Source: Streptomyces sp. NBC_00572 (lineage in GTDB: Bacteria > Actinomycetota > Actinomycetes > Streptomycetales > Streptomycetaceae). From it: a DNA stretch of 64,000 nucleotides. How positions within the stretch are numbered: the first letter of the stretch is position 1; each line of letters begins with the position of its first letter. Under the pieces are notes generated by a model. It was not told where the DNA came from. It did no database searches and saw only the letters and a program-made list of their open reading frames with translations. Both the position numbers and the translations under genes were made by a program. Location of the stretch: NCBI RefSeq assembly GCF_026341815.1, contig NZ_JAPENX010000001.1:6014001-6078000 (forward strand), written 5' to 3'. This document shows positions 24,319 through 32,933 of the stretch, piece by piece.

Positions 24319-25229
24319 CCGGGCTCGCCTCCCCTCCGCTGCGCAAGGCAGCCCCGGCAGCCGGCAGCACCCCCGGCGTCCCCCAGGCCCCGCCGCGCCC
24401 CCGCCGCACCGCGCTGCTCCCCACGGCCGCCCTGGTCCTCGGCGCGCTCTACTGCCTGCTGCCCGTCGCCTGGGTCGTGGTCGCCGCCACCAAGCCCGAC
24501 AACGAGCTCTTCTCCACCTTCACCTTCCTGCCCGGCGGCGGTCTCGCCGACAACGTCTCCGAGCTCACCGCGTACCGCGAGGGCATCTACTGGCGCTGGA
24601 TGCTCAACTCCGTGTTCTACGCGGGCCTCGGCGCCGTCCTGTCCACCGTGGTCTCCGCGCTGGCCGGCTACGCCCTCGCGATCTACCGCTTCCGCGGCCG
24701 CGAGGCCTTCTTCAACGTGATGCTCACCGGCGTCCTCATGCCCCCGGTCATCCTCGCCATCCCGCAGTACCTGCTGATGGCCGAGGCCGACCTGACGGAC
24801 ACCTACGCCTCGGTGCTGCTGCCGCTGATCCTCTCCCCGTACGGCGTCTACCTCGGCCGTATCTACGCCGAGGCCGCCATCCCCATGGAGCTGGTCGAGG
24901 CCGGCCGCATGGACGGCGCGGGCGAGTGGCGGATCTTCGTGCGGATCGCCGTCCCCATGATGTCCCCGGGCCTGGTGACGATCTTCCTCTTCCAGTTCGT
25001 CGCCATCTGGAACAACTTCCTGCTGCCCTTCATCATGCTCGGCGACGACGAGAAGTTCCCCATGACCGTCGGCCTGTTCACCCTCCTCAAGCAGGGAGCC
25101 TCCCAACCCTCCCTCTACACCCTGGTGATCACCGGCGCGCTCCTCGCCATCGCCCCGCTCATCGCCCTGTTCCTCGTCATCCAGCGCTTCTGGAGCCTCG
25201 ACCTGCTTTCCGGCGCCGTAAAGTCCTGA
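24315..25229 (+). CDS. Sugar ABC transporter permease, MalG type
   Basis: 304-aa permease, partner of the preceding MalF-type protein. Proline-rich cytoplasmic N-terminus, six membrane segments (first: ALLPTAALVLGALYCLLPVAW) and EAA loop MELVEAGRMDGAGEWRIFVRI. CAAGGAG precedes the ATG, which overlaps the previous stop. Together the two form the channel for galacto-oligosaccharide uptake, presumably energised by MsiK encoded elsewhere. Confidence 0.93.
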   Translation: MTGLASPPLRKAAPAAGSTPGVPQAPPRPRRTALLPTAALVLGALYCLLPVAWVVVAATKPDNELFSTFTFLPGGGLADNVSELTAYREGIYWRWMLNSVFYAGLGAVLSTVVSALAGYALAIYRFRGREAFFNVMLTGVLMPPVILAIPQYLLMAEADLTDTYASVLLPLILSPYGVYLGRIYAEAAIPMELVEAGRMDGAGEWRIFVRIAVPMMSPGLVTIFLFQFVAIWNNFLLPFIMLGDDEKFPMTVGLFTLLKQGASQPSLYTLVITGALLAIAPLIALFLVIQRFWSLDLLSGAVKS

Positions 25230-25258
25230 GCACAGGGGATCGAGGGGAAACACACAGC

Positions 25259-26284
25259 ATGAGCACAGCAGCGAGCAGGCGCCGCCCGGCGACCATCCAC
25301 GACGTGGCCCGCGAGGCCGGCGTCTCGCGCGGCACCGTCTCCCGAGTCCTCAACGGCGGCCACTACGTCAGCCCGACGGCCAAGGCGGCCGTCGACGCCG
25401 CGATCCGAAGAACGGGCTACGTCGTCAACCGGCACGCCCGCTCGCTGATCACGGGCAAGTCCGACTCGGTCGCCTTCCTCCTGACCGAACCTCAGGAGCG
25501 CTTCTTCGAGGACCCCAACTTCAACGTCCTGCTCCGCGCCTGCACCCAGGCACTCGCGGCCCAGGACATCCCGCTCCTCCTGATGATCGCGGGCACCGAG
25601 GACGAGCGCCGCCGCAACCTCCGCTACATCGAGGCCGGTCACGTCGACGGCGTCCTCCTCGTCTCCAGCCACTCCGGCGACCCCGTGGTGGCCCGGCTGC
25701 ACGAGGCCGGCGTCCCCGTCGTCGCCTGCGGCAAGCCCCTCGGCCAGACCGCCAAGATCGGCTACGTCGCCGCCGACGACCGCGACGGCGCCCGTGACAT
25801 GGTCCGCCACCTGTACGGCTCCGGCAGGCGCCGGATCGCCACCGTCACCGGCCCGCTCGACACCCCCGGAGGGGTGGAGCGCCTCGCCGGCTACCGCGAG
25901 ACGCTCGCCGAGTACGGGCTGCCCGCCGACGAGACGCTCATCGCCACCGGCGACTACAGCCGGGCCAGCGGCGAGGACGCGGCTCGCGCCCTCCTGGAGC
26001 GCGCCCCGGACATCGACGCCGTTTTCGTCGCCTCCGATCTGATGGCCCAGGGCGTCCTCGACGCCCTCGCCCGCGTGGGCCGGAACGTTCCCGAGGACAT
26101 AGCCGTCGGAGGCTTCGACGACTCCCCGGCGGCCCTGTCCTCCCGCCCCTCGCTGACCACGATCCGTCAGCCCTGGGACCGGATCAGCACCGAGATGGTA
26201 CGGACGCTGCTCGCCCGGATTGCGGGGGAGGACCCGGCGACGGTGATCCTCCCGACGGAGCTGGTCCGGCGGGAGTCCGCGTAG
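25259..26284 (+). CDS. LacI-family regulator of the galacto-oligosaccharide importer (2)
   Basis: 341-aa repressor: LacI helix-turn-helix TIHDVAREAGVSRGTVSRVL, hinge NRHARSLITGKSDSV, then effector domain ending in GGFDDSPAALSSRPSLTTIRQP. ATG at 25259 with GAGGGGAA upstream, 29 bases after the permease stop. As last gene of the importer operon it is the natural binder of the two TGTGAACG-type operators in the 20.5-kb divergent promoter. Galactose or a galactobiose-like sugar would be the inducer (inference). Confidence 0.93.
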   Translation: MSTAASRRRPATIHDVAREAGVSRGTVSRVLNGGHYVSPTAKAAVDAAIRRTGYVVNRHARSLITGKSDSVAFLLTEPQERFFEDPNFNVLLRACTQALAAQDIPLLLMIAGTEDERRRNLRYIEAGHVDGVLLVSSHSGDPVVARLHEAGVPVVACGKPLGQTAKIGYVAADDRDGARDMVRHLYGSGRRRIATVTGPLDTPGGVERLAGYRETLAEYGLPADETLIATGDYSRASGEDAARALLERAPDIDAVFVASDLMAQGVLDALARVGRNVPEDIAVGGFDDSPAALSSRPSLTTIRQPWDRISTEMVRTLLARIAGEDPATVILPTELVRRESA

Positions 26285-26315
26285 CGAGTCCGCCCTGCGC
26301 GTACGGCACCGGAGC

Positions 26316-26339
26316 GGTCGCTCCCTTCGGGGAGCGGCC
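26316..26339 (+). terminator. Terminator after importer operon
   Basis: GGTCGCTCCC-TTCG-GGGAGCGGCC: a 10-bp stem with one T-G pair and an extra-stable C(TTCG)G tetraloop, 32 bases after the LacI stop, followed by a weakly T-containing stretch. Confidence 0.75.
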
Positions 26340-26386
26340 GCTCCTTCGTCGTGTCCGGCGCCGGACCTGGGGATCGATCCCCGTCG

Positions 26387-26499
26387 TGAATCGATTCATT
26401 CATGCCGAGATCCGCTCATCGTTCAGGATGTCGTCCCTACTCTTGACCGCGATCATGCGTACGCCCTAGCGTCCGAACGCACGGAAATGAATCATTTCA
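26387..26499 (+). promoter_or_regulatory. Promoter of rhaM flanked by two LacI-type operators
   Basis: Perfect palindrome TGAATCGATTCA at 26387-26398 and a near copy TGAATCATTTCA at 26488-26499; the latter lies inside a longer perfect palindrome GAAATGA-A-TCATTTC (26484-26498). Between them are TTGACC (26443-26448) and TAGCGT (26467-26472), spaced 18. The second operator sits just after the predicted start point, a repressing position. The LacI regulator encoded at 26959 is the likely binder. Confidence 0.65.
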
Positions 26500-26516
26500 G
26501 TTCCGGGGAGGGAGCG

Positions 26517-26852
26517 ATGGGGATGACGAACATGCGGCGGGTCTGTTTCCTGCTCAAGGTCCGGGCCGGGCGGGTGGAGGAGTACCGGGCGCGCCACACG
26601 GACGTCTGGGCCGACATGCTCACGGCTCTGTCCGCGGCCGGCTGGCACAACTACTCCCTCTTCCTCCGCGAGGACGGGCTGCTCGTCGGCTATCTGGAGA
26701 CGCCGGACTTCGACCGGGCCCGCGCCGCGATGGAGGCCACCGAGGTCAACGCCCGCTGGCAGGAGGAGATGGCGGAGTTCTTCGAGGAGCTCGACGGGCA
26801 GGCGCCCGACGCCGCCATGCGCCCGCTCACCGAGGTCTTCCACCTCGCGTGA
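26517..26852 (+). CDS. rhaM: L-rhamnose mutarotase
   Basis: 111-aa small dimeric alpha/beta barrel protein of the RhaM family that interconverts alpha and beta L-rhamnose. Family pattern: MRRVCFLLKVRAGRVEEYRARHTDVW, then WHNYSLFLREDGLLVGYLET and NARWQEEM. The candidate catalytic Tyr and His are in EEYRARH. I start at ATG 26517 after GGGGAGGG; an ATG six bases later is equally possible, and an upstream ATG at 26487 falls inside the operator and has no ribosome-binding site. No other rhamnose catabolic gene is in the window. Confidence 0.88.
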   Translation: MGMTNMRRVCFLLKVRAGRVEEYRARHTDVWADMLTALSAAGWHNYSLFLREDGLLVGYLETPDFDRARAAMEATEVNARWQEEMAEFFEELDGQAPDAAMRPLTEVFHLA

Positions 26853-26958
26853 GAGGCGCCGGGCGGCGGCCCGCCTCGATGCGGCCGCATAGGATGAAAA
26901 GCGGGGCGGGACCTCGCCCGGCCGGGGCGGTAGGGGTAGGACGGACCAGGTGGGACGG

Positions 26959-27996
26959 ATGACGGACACCGAGCGGAAGGTCGGGAACGTCGGCATCAAG
27001 GACGTGGCACGCGAGGCGGGAGTCTCCGTCGGCACCGTCTCGAACGTGATCAACCAGCCCGAACGGGTCTCGCCCGCGACGCTCGAACACGTACGGCGGG
27101 TCATCGCCCGCCTCGGCTACGTGCGCAGCGAGTCCGCCCGCCAGCTACGGGCCGGCCGCAGCCGGATCATGGCGTTGCTCGTCCTCGACATGGGCAACCC
27201 CTTCTTCGTCGACATCGCCCGGGGCGCCGAGCGCACGGCGCGTGCGGCCGGTCTCGGCGTCATGGTCTGCAACAGCGACCAGAACGCCGGCGAGGAGGCC
27301 GACTACCTGTCCCTCTTCGCCGAGCAGCGCGTCCGCGGCGTCCTGATCACCCCCGCCGACCCGAGCGGTGCGAACCTGCGCGAGTTCCGCCGCCACGGCA
27401 TCCCGTCCGTGCTCGTCGACCGGGTGGCGGGCGACGGCGCCGGCTGCTCGGTCTCCGTCGACGACGTCGTCGGCGGCTCGCTGGCGATCCGGCACCTCAC
27501 CGCGGCGGGACACCGCTCCTTCGCGTACGTCAGCGGCCCGTCCCATCTCCAGCAGATCCGCGACCGGCGCGAGGGCGCGCTGCTCGCGCTCGCGGAGGCG
27601 GGACTGCCCGCGTCGGCGCTCCGGGAACTCCCGGCGGAGCGCCTGGACGTGGCCTCGGGGCGCGACGCGGGCTCCCGTCTGCTCGGCCTCGCCGACCGCC
27701 CGACGGCCGTCTTCTGCGCCAACGACCTGCTGGCGCTCGGTGTGCTCCAGTCGCTCTACGCGGCGGGGGTCAGGGTCCCGGAGGACATGGCCATCGTCGG
27801 CTACGACGACATCGAGTTCGCCGCGGCCGCGACCGTACCCCTGACGTCCGTACGGCAGCCGGCGCTGACGCTCGGAGCCAAGGCGGCCGAACTGCTCCTG
27901 GAGGAGACCGGCGAGCGGGCGGCCGACCACCGGCACCAGCACGTGGTGCTCCAGCCGGAACTGGTCGTCCGCCGCTCGACCCTCGCCGGCCACTGA
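26959..27996 (+). CDS. LacI-family transcriptional regulator (3)
   Basis: 345-aa repressor with HTH GIKDVAREAGVSVGTVSNVI, hinge VRSESARQLRAGRSR and an effector domain with GYDDIEFAAAATVPLTSVRQP. ATG 26959 preferred over GTG 26950. It lies about 100 bases after rhaM in the same direction, so it probably controls rhaM through the two TGAATC-type operators and may belong to a larger L-rhamnose regulon elsewhere in the genome. Confidence 0.9.
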   Translation: MTDTERKVGNVGIKDVAREAGVSVGTVSNVINQPERVSPATLEHVRRVIARLGYVRSESARQLRAGRSRIMALLVLDMGNPFFVDIARGAERTARAAGLGVMVCNSDQNAGEEADYLSLFAEQRVRGVLITPADPSGANLREFRRHGIPSVLVDRVAGDGAGCSVSVDDVVGGSLAIRHLTAAGHRSFAYVSGPSHLQQIRDRREGALLALAEAGLPASALRELPAERLDVASGRDAGSRLLGLADRPTAVFCANDLLALGVLQSLYAAGVRVPEDMAIVGYDDIEFAAAATVPLTSVRQPALTLGAKAAELLLEETGERAADHRHQHVVLQPELVVRRSTLAGH

Positions 27997-28003
27997 CGCC
28001 CTT

Positions 28004-28091
28004 GGTACGAGGCCTTCGTACGACGGCCTCGTGCCAACGTCTTGTACGACGGCCTCGCGCCCAGGCTTCGTGCGGCGGCCTCGTGCGGCTG
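28004..28091. terminator. Convergent terminator overlapping a 26-bp tandem repeat
   Basis: GGTACGAGGCC-N10-GGCCTCGTGCC (28004-28035) makes an 11-bp stem with one G-T pair between the convergent lacI-type and xylA genes. The right arm is part of three imperfect tandem copies of a roughly 26-base unit around TACGACGGCCTCG (28013-28039, 28040-28065, 28066-28091). Confidence 0.6.
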
Positions 28092-28096
28092 CGTTC

Positions 28097-29266
28097 TCAG
28101 CGGACGCCGAGCAGGTGCTCCAGGGCCAGCTGGTCGAGGTGCTCGAAGGCCATGGAGCGGGCCGCCGCCGCGTCCGGGTCGAAGGTCTCGTACGCCGTGG
28201 GGTCGGCGAGCAGCGCGGCGAGGCCGTCGGCGGCCGTGGGGACGGCGAGTTCGGGCAGCCGGGAGGCGGTCAGGGCCTGCTGGACGTCCGGGTCGGCGCG
28301 GAAGGCAGCCGCGCGCTCCTTGAGGATCAGGTAGTTCCGCATGCAGTTCTTCGCGGACTCCCACACCCCGTCCGCGCCGTCCGTCCGCACCGGCTTGAAG
28401 TCGAAGTGGCGCGGGCCCTCGTACCCGGCTGTCTCCAGGAGGTCCACCAGCCAGAACGCCTGGCGCAGATCGCCCGCGCCGAAGCGGAAGTCCTGGTCGT
28501 ACTTGATGCCGGACTGGCCGTTCAGGTCGATGTGGAAGAGCTTGCCCGCCCACAGGGCCTGCGCGATGCCGTGCGGGAAGTTGAGGCCGGCCATCTGCTC
28601 GTGGCCCGTCTCCGGGTTCACGCCGACGAGTTCGGGGCGCTCCAAGCGCTCGATGAAGGCCAGGGCGTGCCCGATGGTGGGCAGCAGGATGTCGCCGCGC
28701 GGCTCGTTCGGCTTGGGCTCGATGGCGAAGCGCAGATCGTAGCCCTGCTCGGTGACGTACTCGCCGAGCAGGTCGAAGGCCTCCTTCATCCGGTCGAGGG
28801 CGACCTGGACGTCCTTCGCGGCGCCGGACTCGGCGCCCTCGCGGCCGCCCCAGGCGACGTAGGTGGTGGCTCCGAGCTCGACGGCCAGGTCGATGTTGCG
28901 AAGGGTCTTGCGCAGGGCGAAGCGGCGGACGTCCCGGTCGTTGGCGGTGAAGCCACCGTCCTTGAAGACGGGGTGGGTGAAGAGGTTCGTGGTGGCCATC
29001 GGCACCGCGAGCCCGGTGCGGTCGAGTGCGGCCCGGAAGCGCTTGACGATCGCGTCGCGCTCGGCGTCCGGGGTGCCGAAGGGGATCAGGTCGTCGTCGT
29101 GGAAGGTGACGCCGTACGCGCCGAGCGCGGCGAGCCGTTCCACCGTCTCGACCGGGTCGAGGGCCGGGCGGGTGGCCTCGCCGAACGGGTCACGGCCCTG
29201 CCAGCCGACGGTCCACAGTCCGAAGGTGAACCGGTCCTCGGGGACGGGGGAGAAGAGATCCGGCAT
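28097..29266 (-). CDS. xylA: Xylose isomerase
   Basis: 389-aa class I D-xylose (glucose) isomerase, xylose to xylulose with two divalent metals. Nearly identical in pattern to the Streptomyces rubiginosus enzyme: RFTFGLWTVGWQGRDPFG, catalytic His in VTFHDDDLIPFG (H56), metal/proton-relay residues in FAIEPKPNEPRGD, and HFDFKP. AAGGA precedes the ATG. Divergent from xylB across a 118-base AT-rich promoter region, the usual Streptomyces xyl arrangement. Confidence 0.97.
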   Translation of the reverse strand: MPDLFSPVPEDRFTFGLWTVGWQGRDPFGEATRPALDPVETVERLAALGAYGVTFHDDDLIPFGTPDAERDAIVKRFRAALDRTGLAVPMATTNLFTHPVFKDGGFTANDRDVRRFALRKTLRNIDLAVELGATTYVAWGGREGAESGAAKDVQVALDRMKEAFDLLGEYVTEQGYDLRFAIEPKPNEPRGDILLPTIGHALAFIERLERPELVGVNPETGHEQMAGLNFPHGIAQALWAGKLFHIDLNGQSGIKYDQDFRFGAGDLRQAFWLVDLLETAGYEGPRHFDFKPVRTDGADGVWESAKNCMRNYLILKERAAAFRADPDVQQALTASRLPELAVPTAADGLAALLADPTAYETFDPDAAAARSMAFEHLDQLALEHLLGVR

Positions 29267-29285
29267 GGTGTGTCCTTCTCTTGGG

Positions 29286-29310
29286 ATTTGTTTTCTGAGA
29301 TAACTAATAC
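29286..29310. promoter_or_regulatory. AT-rich xylA-xylB intergenic operator region
   Basis: A 25-base AT-rich run around TTTGTTTTCTGAGATAACT is the only such stretch between the divergent xylA and xylB starts. It resembles the AT-rich sites used by ROK xylose repressors (XylR). No regulator gene is directly adjacent; ROK proteins are encoded at 10.2 kb and 33.6 kb. Confidence 0.4.
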
Positions 29311-29384
29311 GGGACGGACGTACCGGGGCGCCAGTCCCCCGCCAGGAATCACACCCGGACGAACGACAGGAAAGAGGTGAGGGC

Positions 29385-30878
29385 GTGCCCACGAGCCGCT
29401 CCGTCGTGATCGGCGTGGACAGCTCCACGCAGTCCACCAAGGCCGCGGCCGTCGACGCCGACACCGGCGAGCTCCTCGCCCTCGGCCGCGCCCCGCACAC
29501 CGTCACCGGCACCGCCGGCGCGCGCGAGAGCGACCCCGAGGAGTGGTGGACCGCCCTCGCCACGGCCGTCCGCGCGGCGGTACGGGACGCGGGAGTCCCG
29601 GCCGACGCCGTCACCGGCATCGCCGTCGCAGGGCAGCAGCACGGCCTCGTCACCCTCGGCGCCGACGGACGCCCCCTGCGTCCCGCGCTGCTCTGGAACG
29701 ACACCCGCTCGGCGCCCCAGGCCGCCGCCCTCGCCGCCCGCCTCGGCGGTCCCGCCGCCTGGCCGGCACGCACCGGTTCGATGCCCGTCGCCTCCATGAC
29801 CGCCGCCAAGTGGCAGTGGCTGCGCGCGCACGAACCGCACGTCGCGGCGGCCGTCGCCGGGGTCCGGCTCCCGCACGACCACCTCACCGAACGCCTCTGC
29901 GGCGTCGCCGTGACCGACCCCGGGGACGCCTCGGGGACCTGCTGGTACGGAACCGCCGAAGGCGCGTACGACCCCGAGATCCTGGACCTCATCGGTCTCG
30001 ACCCGGCCCTGCTGCCGACCGTCGCCCCCGGCGGCGCCACCCGCGTCGGCACCCTGACCCCGGCCGCCGCCGAGGCCCTCGGGCTGCCCCGTACCGTCGT
30101 CGTCGCGGCAGGGACCGGCGACAACATGGCCGCGGCCGTCGGCCTCGGCCTCGGCGGCGCGGGCCTCCTCGACCATCCGGTCGTCAGCCTCGGCACCTCC
30201 GGCACCGTCTTCGCCGCGACCCGCGCCCGCCCGGCCGACCCCGGCCTCGCCGGCTTCGCCGCCACCGACGGCACGTACCTCCCGCTCGGCTGCACCCTCA
30301 ACTGCACCCTGGCAGTGGACCGGTTCGGCACACTCCTCGGCCTGGACCGGGAGGACGCGGTGCCGGGTGGAGGCGTGGTGGTCCTGCCGTATCTCGACGG
30401 CGAACGCACCCCCGACCTGCCCCACGCCTCGGGGCTCGTCACCGGCCTCCGGCACGGCACGGACCCCCGGTCGGTCCTCGGCGCCGCCTACGAAGGCGCG
30501 GCCTTCACGGTCCTGCGCGCCCTCGACCGACTCCTCGCCGCCTGCGGCCTCGACCCGTCAGACCCCGCCGTACGGGACCGGCCGCTGCGCCTGATCGGCG
30601 GCGGCGCGCGGGGCCGCGCCTGGACCGAAACCGTCCGCAGGCTCTCCGGTCGCCCCCTGATCGTTCCGACCGCCGACGAACTCGTCGCCCTCGGTGCGGC
30701 GGCCCTCGCGGCCGGCGCGGTGACGGCTGCGGACCCGGTGGCCCTGACGACGGCCTGGGGTACGGGGTCGGGCGAGCTCCTGGACCCGGTCGCGCGTGAC
30801 GAGGAGACCTGGAGCCGTATCGAGGGGGTCCTGTCCGCCGCCACGCCGACACTGCTGGGCGGCCCGGTCCCGTCGTGA
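29385..30878 (+). CDS. xylB: Xylulokinase
   Basis: 497-aa FGGY-family kinase phosphorylating D-xylulose to xylulose 5-phosphate. N-terminal phosphate loop GVDSSTQSTKA; the xylulokinase hallmark VAGQQHGLV, then ALLWNDTRS; catalytic base in AAGTGDNMAAAVG (about D246); the second FGGY signature region is around GAAYEGAAFTVLRAL. GTG start with GAGGTGAGG upstream. Divergent from xylA; the two make the standard xylose entry into the pentose phosphate pathway. Confidence 0.95.
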   Translation: MPTSRSVVIGVDSSTQSTKAAAVDADTGELLALGRAPHTVTGTAGARESDPEEWWTALATAVRAAVRDAGVPADAVTGIAVAGQQHGLVTLGADGRPLRPALLWNDTRSAPQAAALAARLGGPAAWPARTGSMPVASMTAAKWQWLRAHEPHVAAAVAGVRLPHDHLTERLCGVAVTDPGDASGTCWYGTAEGAYDPEILDLIGLDPALLPTVAPGGATRVGTLTPAAAEALGLPRTVVVAAGTGDNMAAAVGLGLGGAGLLDHPVVSLGTSGTVFAATRARPADPGLAGFAATDGTYLPLGCTLNCTLAVDRFGTLLGLDREDAVPGGGVVVLPYLDGERTPDLPHASGLVTGLRHGTDPRSVLGAAYEGAAFTVLRALDRLLAACGLDPSDPAVRDRPLRLIGGGARGRAWTETVRRLSGRPLIVPTADELVALGAAALAAGAVTAADPVALTTAWGTGSGELLDPVARDEETWSRIEGVLSAATPTLLGGPVPS

Positions 30879-30948
30879 GGCGACCCGGGACTCTGGCCCT
30901 GCCGCCGACCGGCCGCTTACCCTGAGGGGAACGACGGGGGAGGCGCAA

Positions 30949-31182
30949 GTGGTAGCGGTAATGGTTCTGTTGGGGGTCCTCGGCGGCGCGGGGATCCTGA
31001 TGGTCGTCACGTTGGTACGTCGAGGAGGCGGGCGGCGGGCGGAAACGGCAGAAGGCATGCTCCTGGAGCAGGAAGCCCTGCGCCGGGCCCGCCACGACCG
31101 GGTGTCCTTCGCTTCCGCGGCCGTCCACAACTCCGTCCCCACGGCGAGCGACTCGTACCACCGCGGGAGCGGCCGCCCTTGA
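30949..31182 (+). CDS. Small single-span membrane protein
   Basis: 77-aa protein not assignable to a function. GTG start with GGGGGAGG five bases upstream. One hydrophobic segment (VMVLLGVLGGAGILMVVTLV), then a basic stop-transfer RRGGGRR and a soluble tail of about 45 residues with EALRRARHDR. Topology N-out/C-in is likely. It follows xylB by 70 bases but is not part of the xylose pathway as far as can be seen. Confidence 0.6.
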   Translation: MVAVMVLLGVLGGAGILMVVTLVRRGGGRRAETAEGMLLEQEALRRARHDRVSFASAAVHNSVPTASDSYHRGSGRP

Positions 31183-31220
31183 GGGGTGTCGCCCGGGTCG
31201 GGGTTCACCCCACGGTGGTG

Positions 31221-31817
31221 TCAGCGACCGTCGAAGAGGTGGGCCAGGGTCGTCGGGGCGAGGCGGAGGTCGTCGAAGTCGACGCGGCATCCCTCGCCGA
31301 CGGGTGACTGGACCTCGACGCCGACCCGTACGGGACCGGGTCCGTCCAGGGCGAACTGCCGCACCAGGCGCCAGAAGTCGCCGTCGTCCGAGACGTGGAA
31401 GGCGAAGCCCTCGCCGATCCGGCTGATGCGCAGCCACAGCGCGTCTCCCGGCACCGGGCCCGCGAGCGCGTCGTCGGACCGGCCGCGGGTGACGACGGAG
31501 TAGACGCTCGGAGCGCCGTCGGGCGCCTGCTCGAAGTTGAGCTTCGCCCAGTGCTCGTCGTCGTACCGGACGATGAGCGCCCCCGCGTCCCACGCGGACC
31601 GGAAGCCGACGCGCAGCCGGCCCGAGAACTGCCAGTCGCCGTCCGGCGGAGCGGTCAGCGCCATGGCGGCGTCCCGTCGCACCGCCCCGCCGACGGGGTC
31701 CGTGAAGACGTCCGTGCGGGGAGCGGCGGAGACGGTCAGGACGCCACCGGAGAGGGACCAGGCGGCCGGGTCGGTCATCCAACGCAGGCCGAGCGGGAGC
31801 GAGTCGTCGACGTTCAT
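31221..31817 (-). CDS. DUF1349 domain protein
   Basis: 198-aa single-domain concanavalin-like jelly-roll protein of the DUF1349 (YesU-like) family: LRWMTDPAAWSLSGGVLTVSA, TDVFTDP, GALIVRYDDEHWAKLNFE, YSVVTRGRSDD, WLRISRIGEGFAFHVSDDGDFW. Members are often encoded near plant-polysaccharide genes, but the molecular role is unknown. I start at MNVDDSLPLGL. No Shine-Dalgarno sequence is obvious, so it may be leaderless. Confidence 0.85.
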   Translation of the reverse strand: MNVDDSLPLGLRWMTDPAAWSLSGGVLTVSAAPRTDVFTDPVGGAVRRDAAMALTAPPDGDWQFSGRLRVGFRSAWDAGALIVRYDDEHWAKLNFEQAPDGAPSVYSVVTRGRSDDALAGPVPGDALWLRISRIGEGFAFHVSDDGDFWRLVRQFALDGPGPVRVGVEVQSPVGEGCRVDFDDLRLAPTTLAHLFDGR

Positions 31818-31994
31818 GGGTTCATGATCGCGACCCGGCCGGGCGCTCGCCACGGACTCCGCCAAGGATCCAAGAGCCGGTACGAGAGTCCAACTCGGCA
31901 GATCACCCGCGCTTGGCCGCCCGGCTTCCGGCCCGGATTCCCGAGCGGCCCCGCCCGGCAGCCCTGCGGCGAGAGCCCCCCGGCCCGCGGCCCG

Positions 31995-32933
31995 TCAGAC
32001 CCCGGCGCCCGCCGTCGCCGTGACGCGCCGCTGGTGCACCCGCAGGTGCAGGGTCGCCAGGTCGAGGAGCGGGGTCGCCACCCCCAAGGCACGCGCGCGG
32101 GTGGTCAGGTCGCCGAAGAGGTGCTCGACCTCGGTCGGGTGCCCCGCCGTGAGATCGCGGTAGAGGGACGGGACCATCGGCGAGCCCGACGCCGAGACCA
32201 CGGCGAGCGTCGCCGCCCGCTCCGCCTCCGGTACGGGGTGTCCGGCCGCGGCGGCGACGGCGGCCGCCTCGTCGAGCAGCGCCGGGCCGAGTGCGGGACC
32301 GCCCGGTGCGTCGTACACATCGCCCACCGTGCCCCGCATCAGGCTCGTCACGGCGCCGAAGGTCGTGATGAACACCCACTTGTGCCACATCGCCGTGATC
32401 ACGTGCTCCGGCTCCGGCGACGCGATGCCGGAGCCGTCGAGGACCGCCCTGATCTTCGCCACGCGCGCGGAGTCGGTGCCGTCCTGCTCGCCGAGCGTCA
32501 GATGGGCCAGCGGGGCGAGCCGCCGGATGTCACCCGTGTCGTCGAGCGTGGTGACCACCTTGGCCACGCCGCCGAGGACGGCCGAGGCCCCGAAGCGGGC
32601 GTTGAGGGCGTCGATGTGGGCGAGACCGTTGAGGAGCGGCACGACGGCCGTGTCCGGCCCGACGGCCGGCGCGGTGTCCTCGATCGCCCTGTCCAGGCCG
32701 GTGGACTTCACCGACAGCAGGACCAGGTCGTACGGGGAGTCGAGCGCGTCGGCCGTCACGAGGCGGGGCGCGAGGACCCACTCCTCGTCCCGGCCCACCA
32801 CCCGCAGCCCGCGCTCCCGCAGCGCCGCCGCCCTGGCGGGCCGGACCAGGAAGGTGACGTCCTGTCCGGCGCGGGCGAGCAGAGCACCGAAATAGCCACC
32901 GGTGGCACCGGCGCCGACGACCAGGATCTTCAT
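31995..32933 (-). CDS. 2-dehydropantoate 2-reductase (PanE-like)
   Basis: 312-aa ketopantoate reductase-family protein, NADPH-dependent. N-terminal Rossmann motif MKILVVGAGATGGYFGALLA, catalytic Lys region MWHKWVFITTFGA and C-terminal all-helical domain with EVEHLFGDLTTRARALG. In the true enzyme the product pantoate feeds coenzyme A synthesis. Many paralogues act on other 2-keto acids, and pairing with an HxlR regulator suggests such a paralogue. ATG overlaps the stop of the HxlR gene (ATGA). Confidence 0.85.
   Translation of the reverse strand: MKILVVGAGATGGYFGALLARAGQDVTFLVRPARAAALRERGLRVVGRDEEWVLAPRLVTADALDSPYDLVLLSVKSTGLDRAIEDTAPAVGPDTAVVPLLNGLAHIDALNARFGASAVLGGVAKVVTTLDDTGDIRRLAPLAHLTLGEQDGTDSARVAKIRAVLDGSGIASPEPEHVITAMWHKWVFITTFGAVTSLMRGTVGDVYDAPGGPALGPALLDEAAAVAAAAGHPVPEAERAATLAVVSASGSPMVPSLYRDLTAGHPTEVEHLFGDLTTRARALGVATPLLDLATLHLRVHQRRVTATAGAGV

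Noticed and set aside
26487..26516. Earlier ATG for rhaM at 26487
   Set aside because: It lies inside the operator palindrome and lacks a ribosome-binding site; the conserved protein begins at MRRVCFLL.
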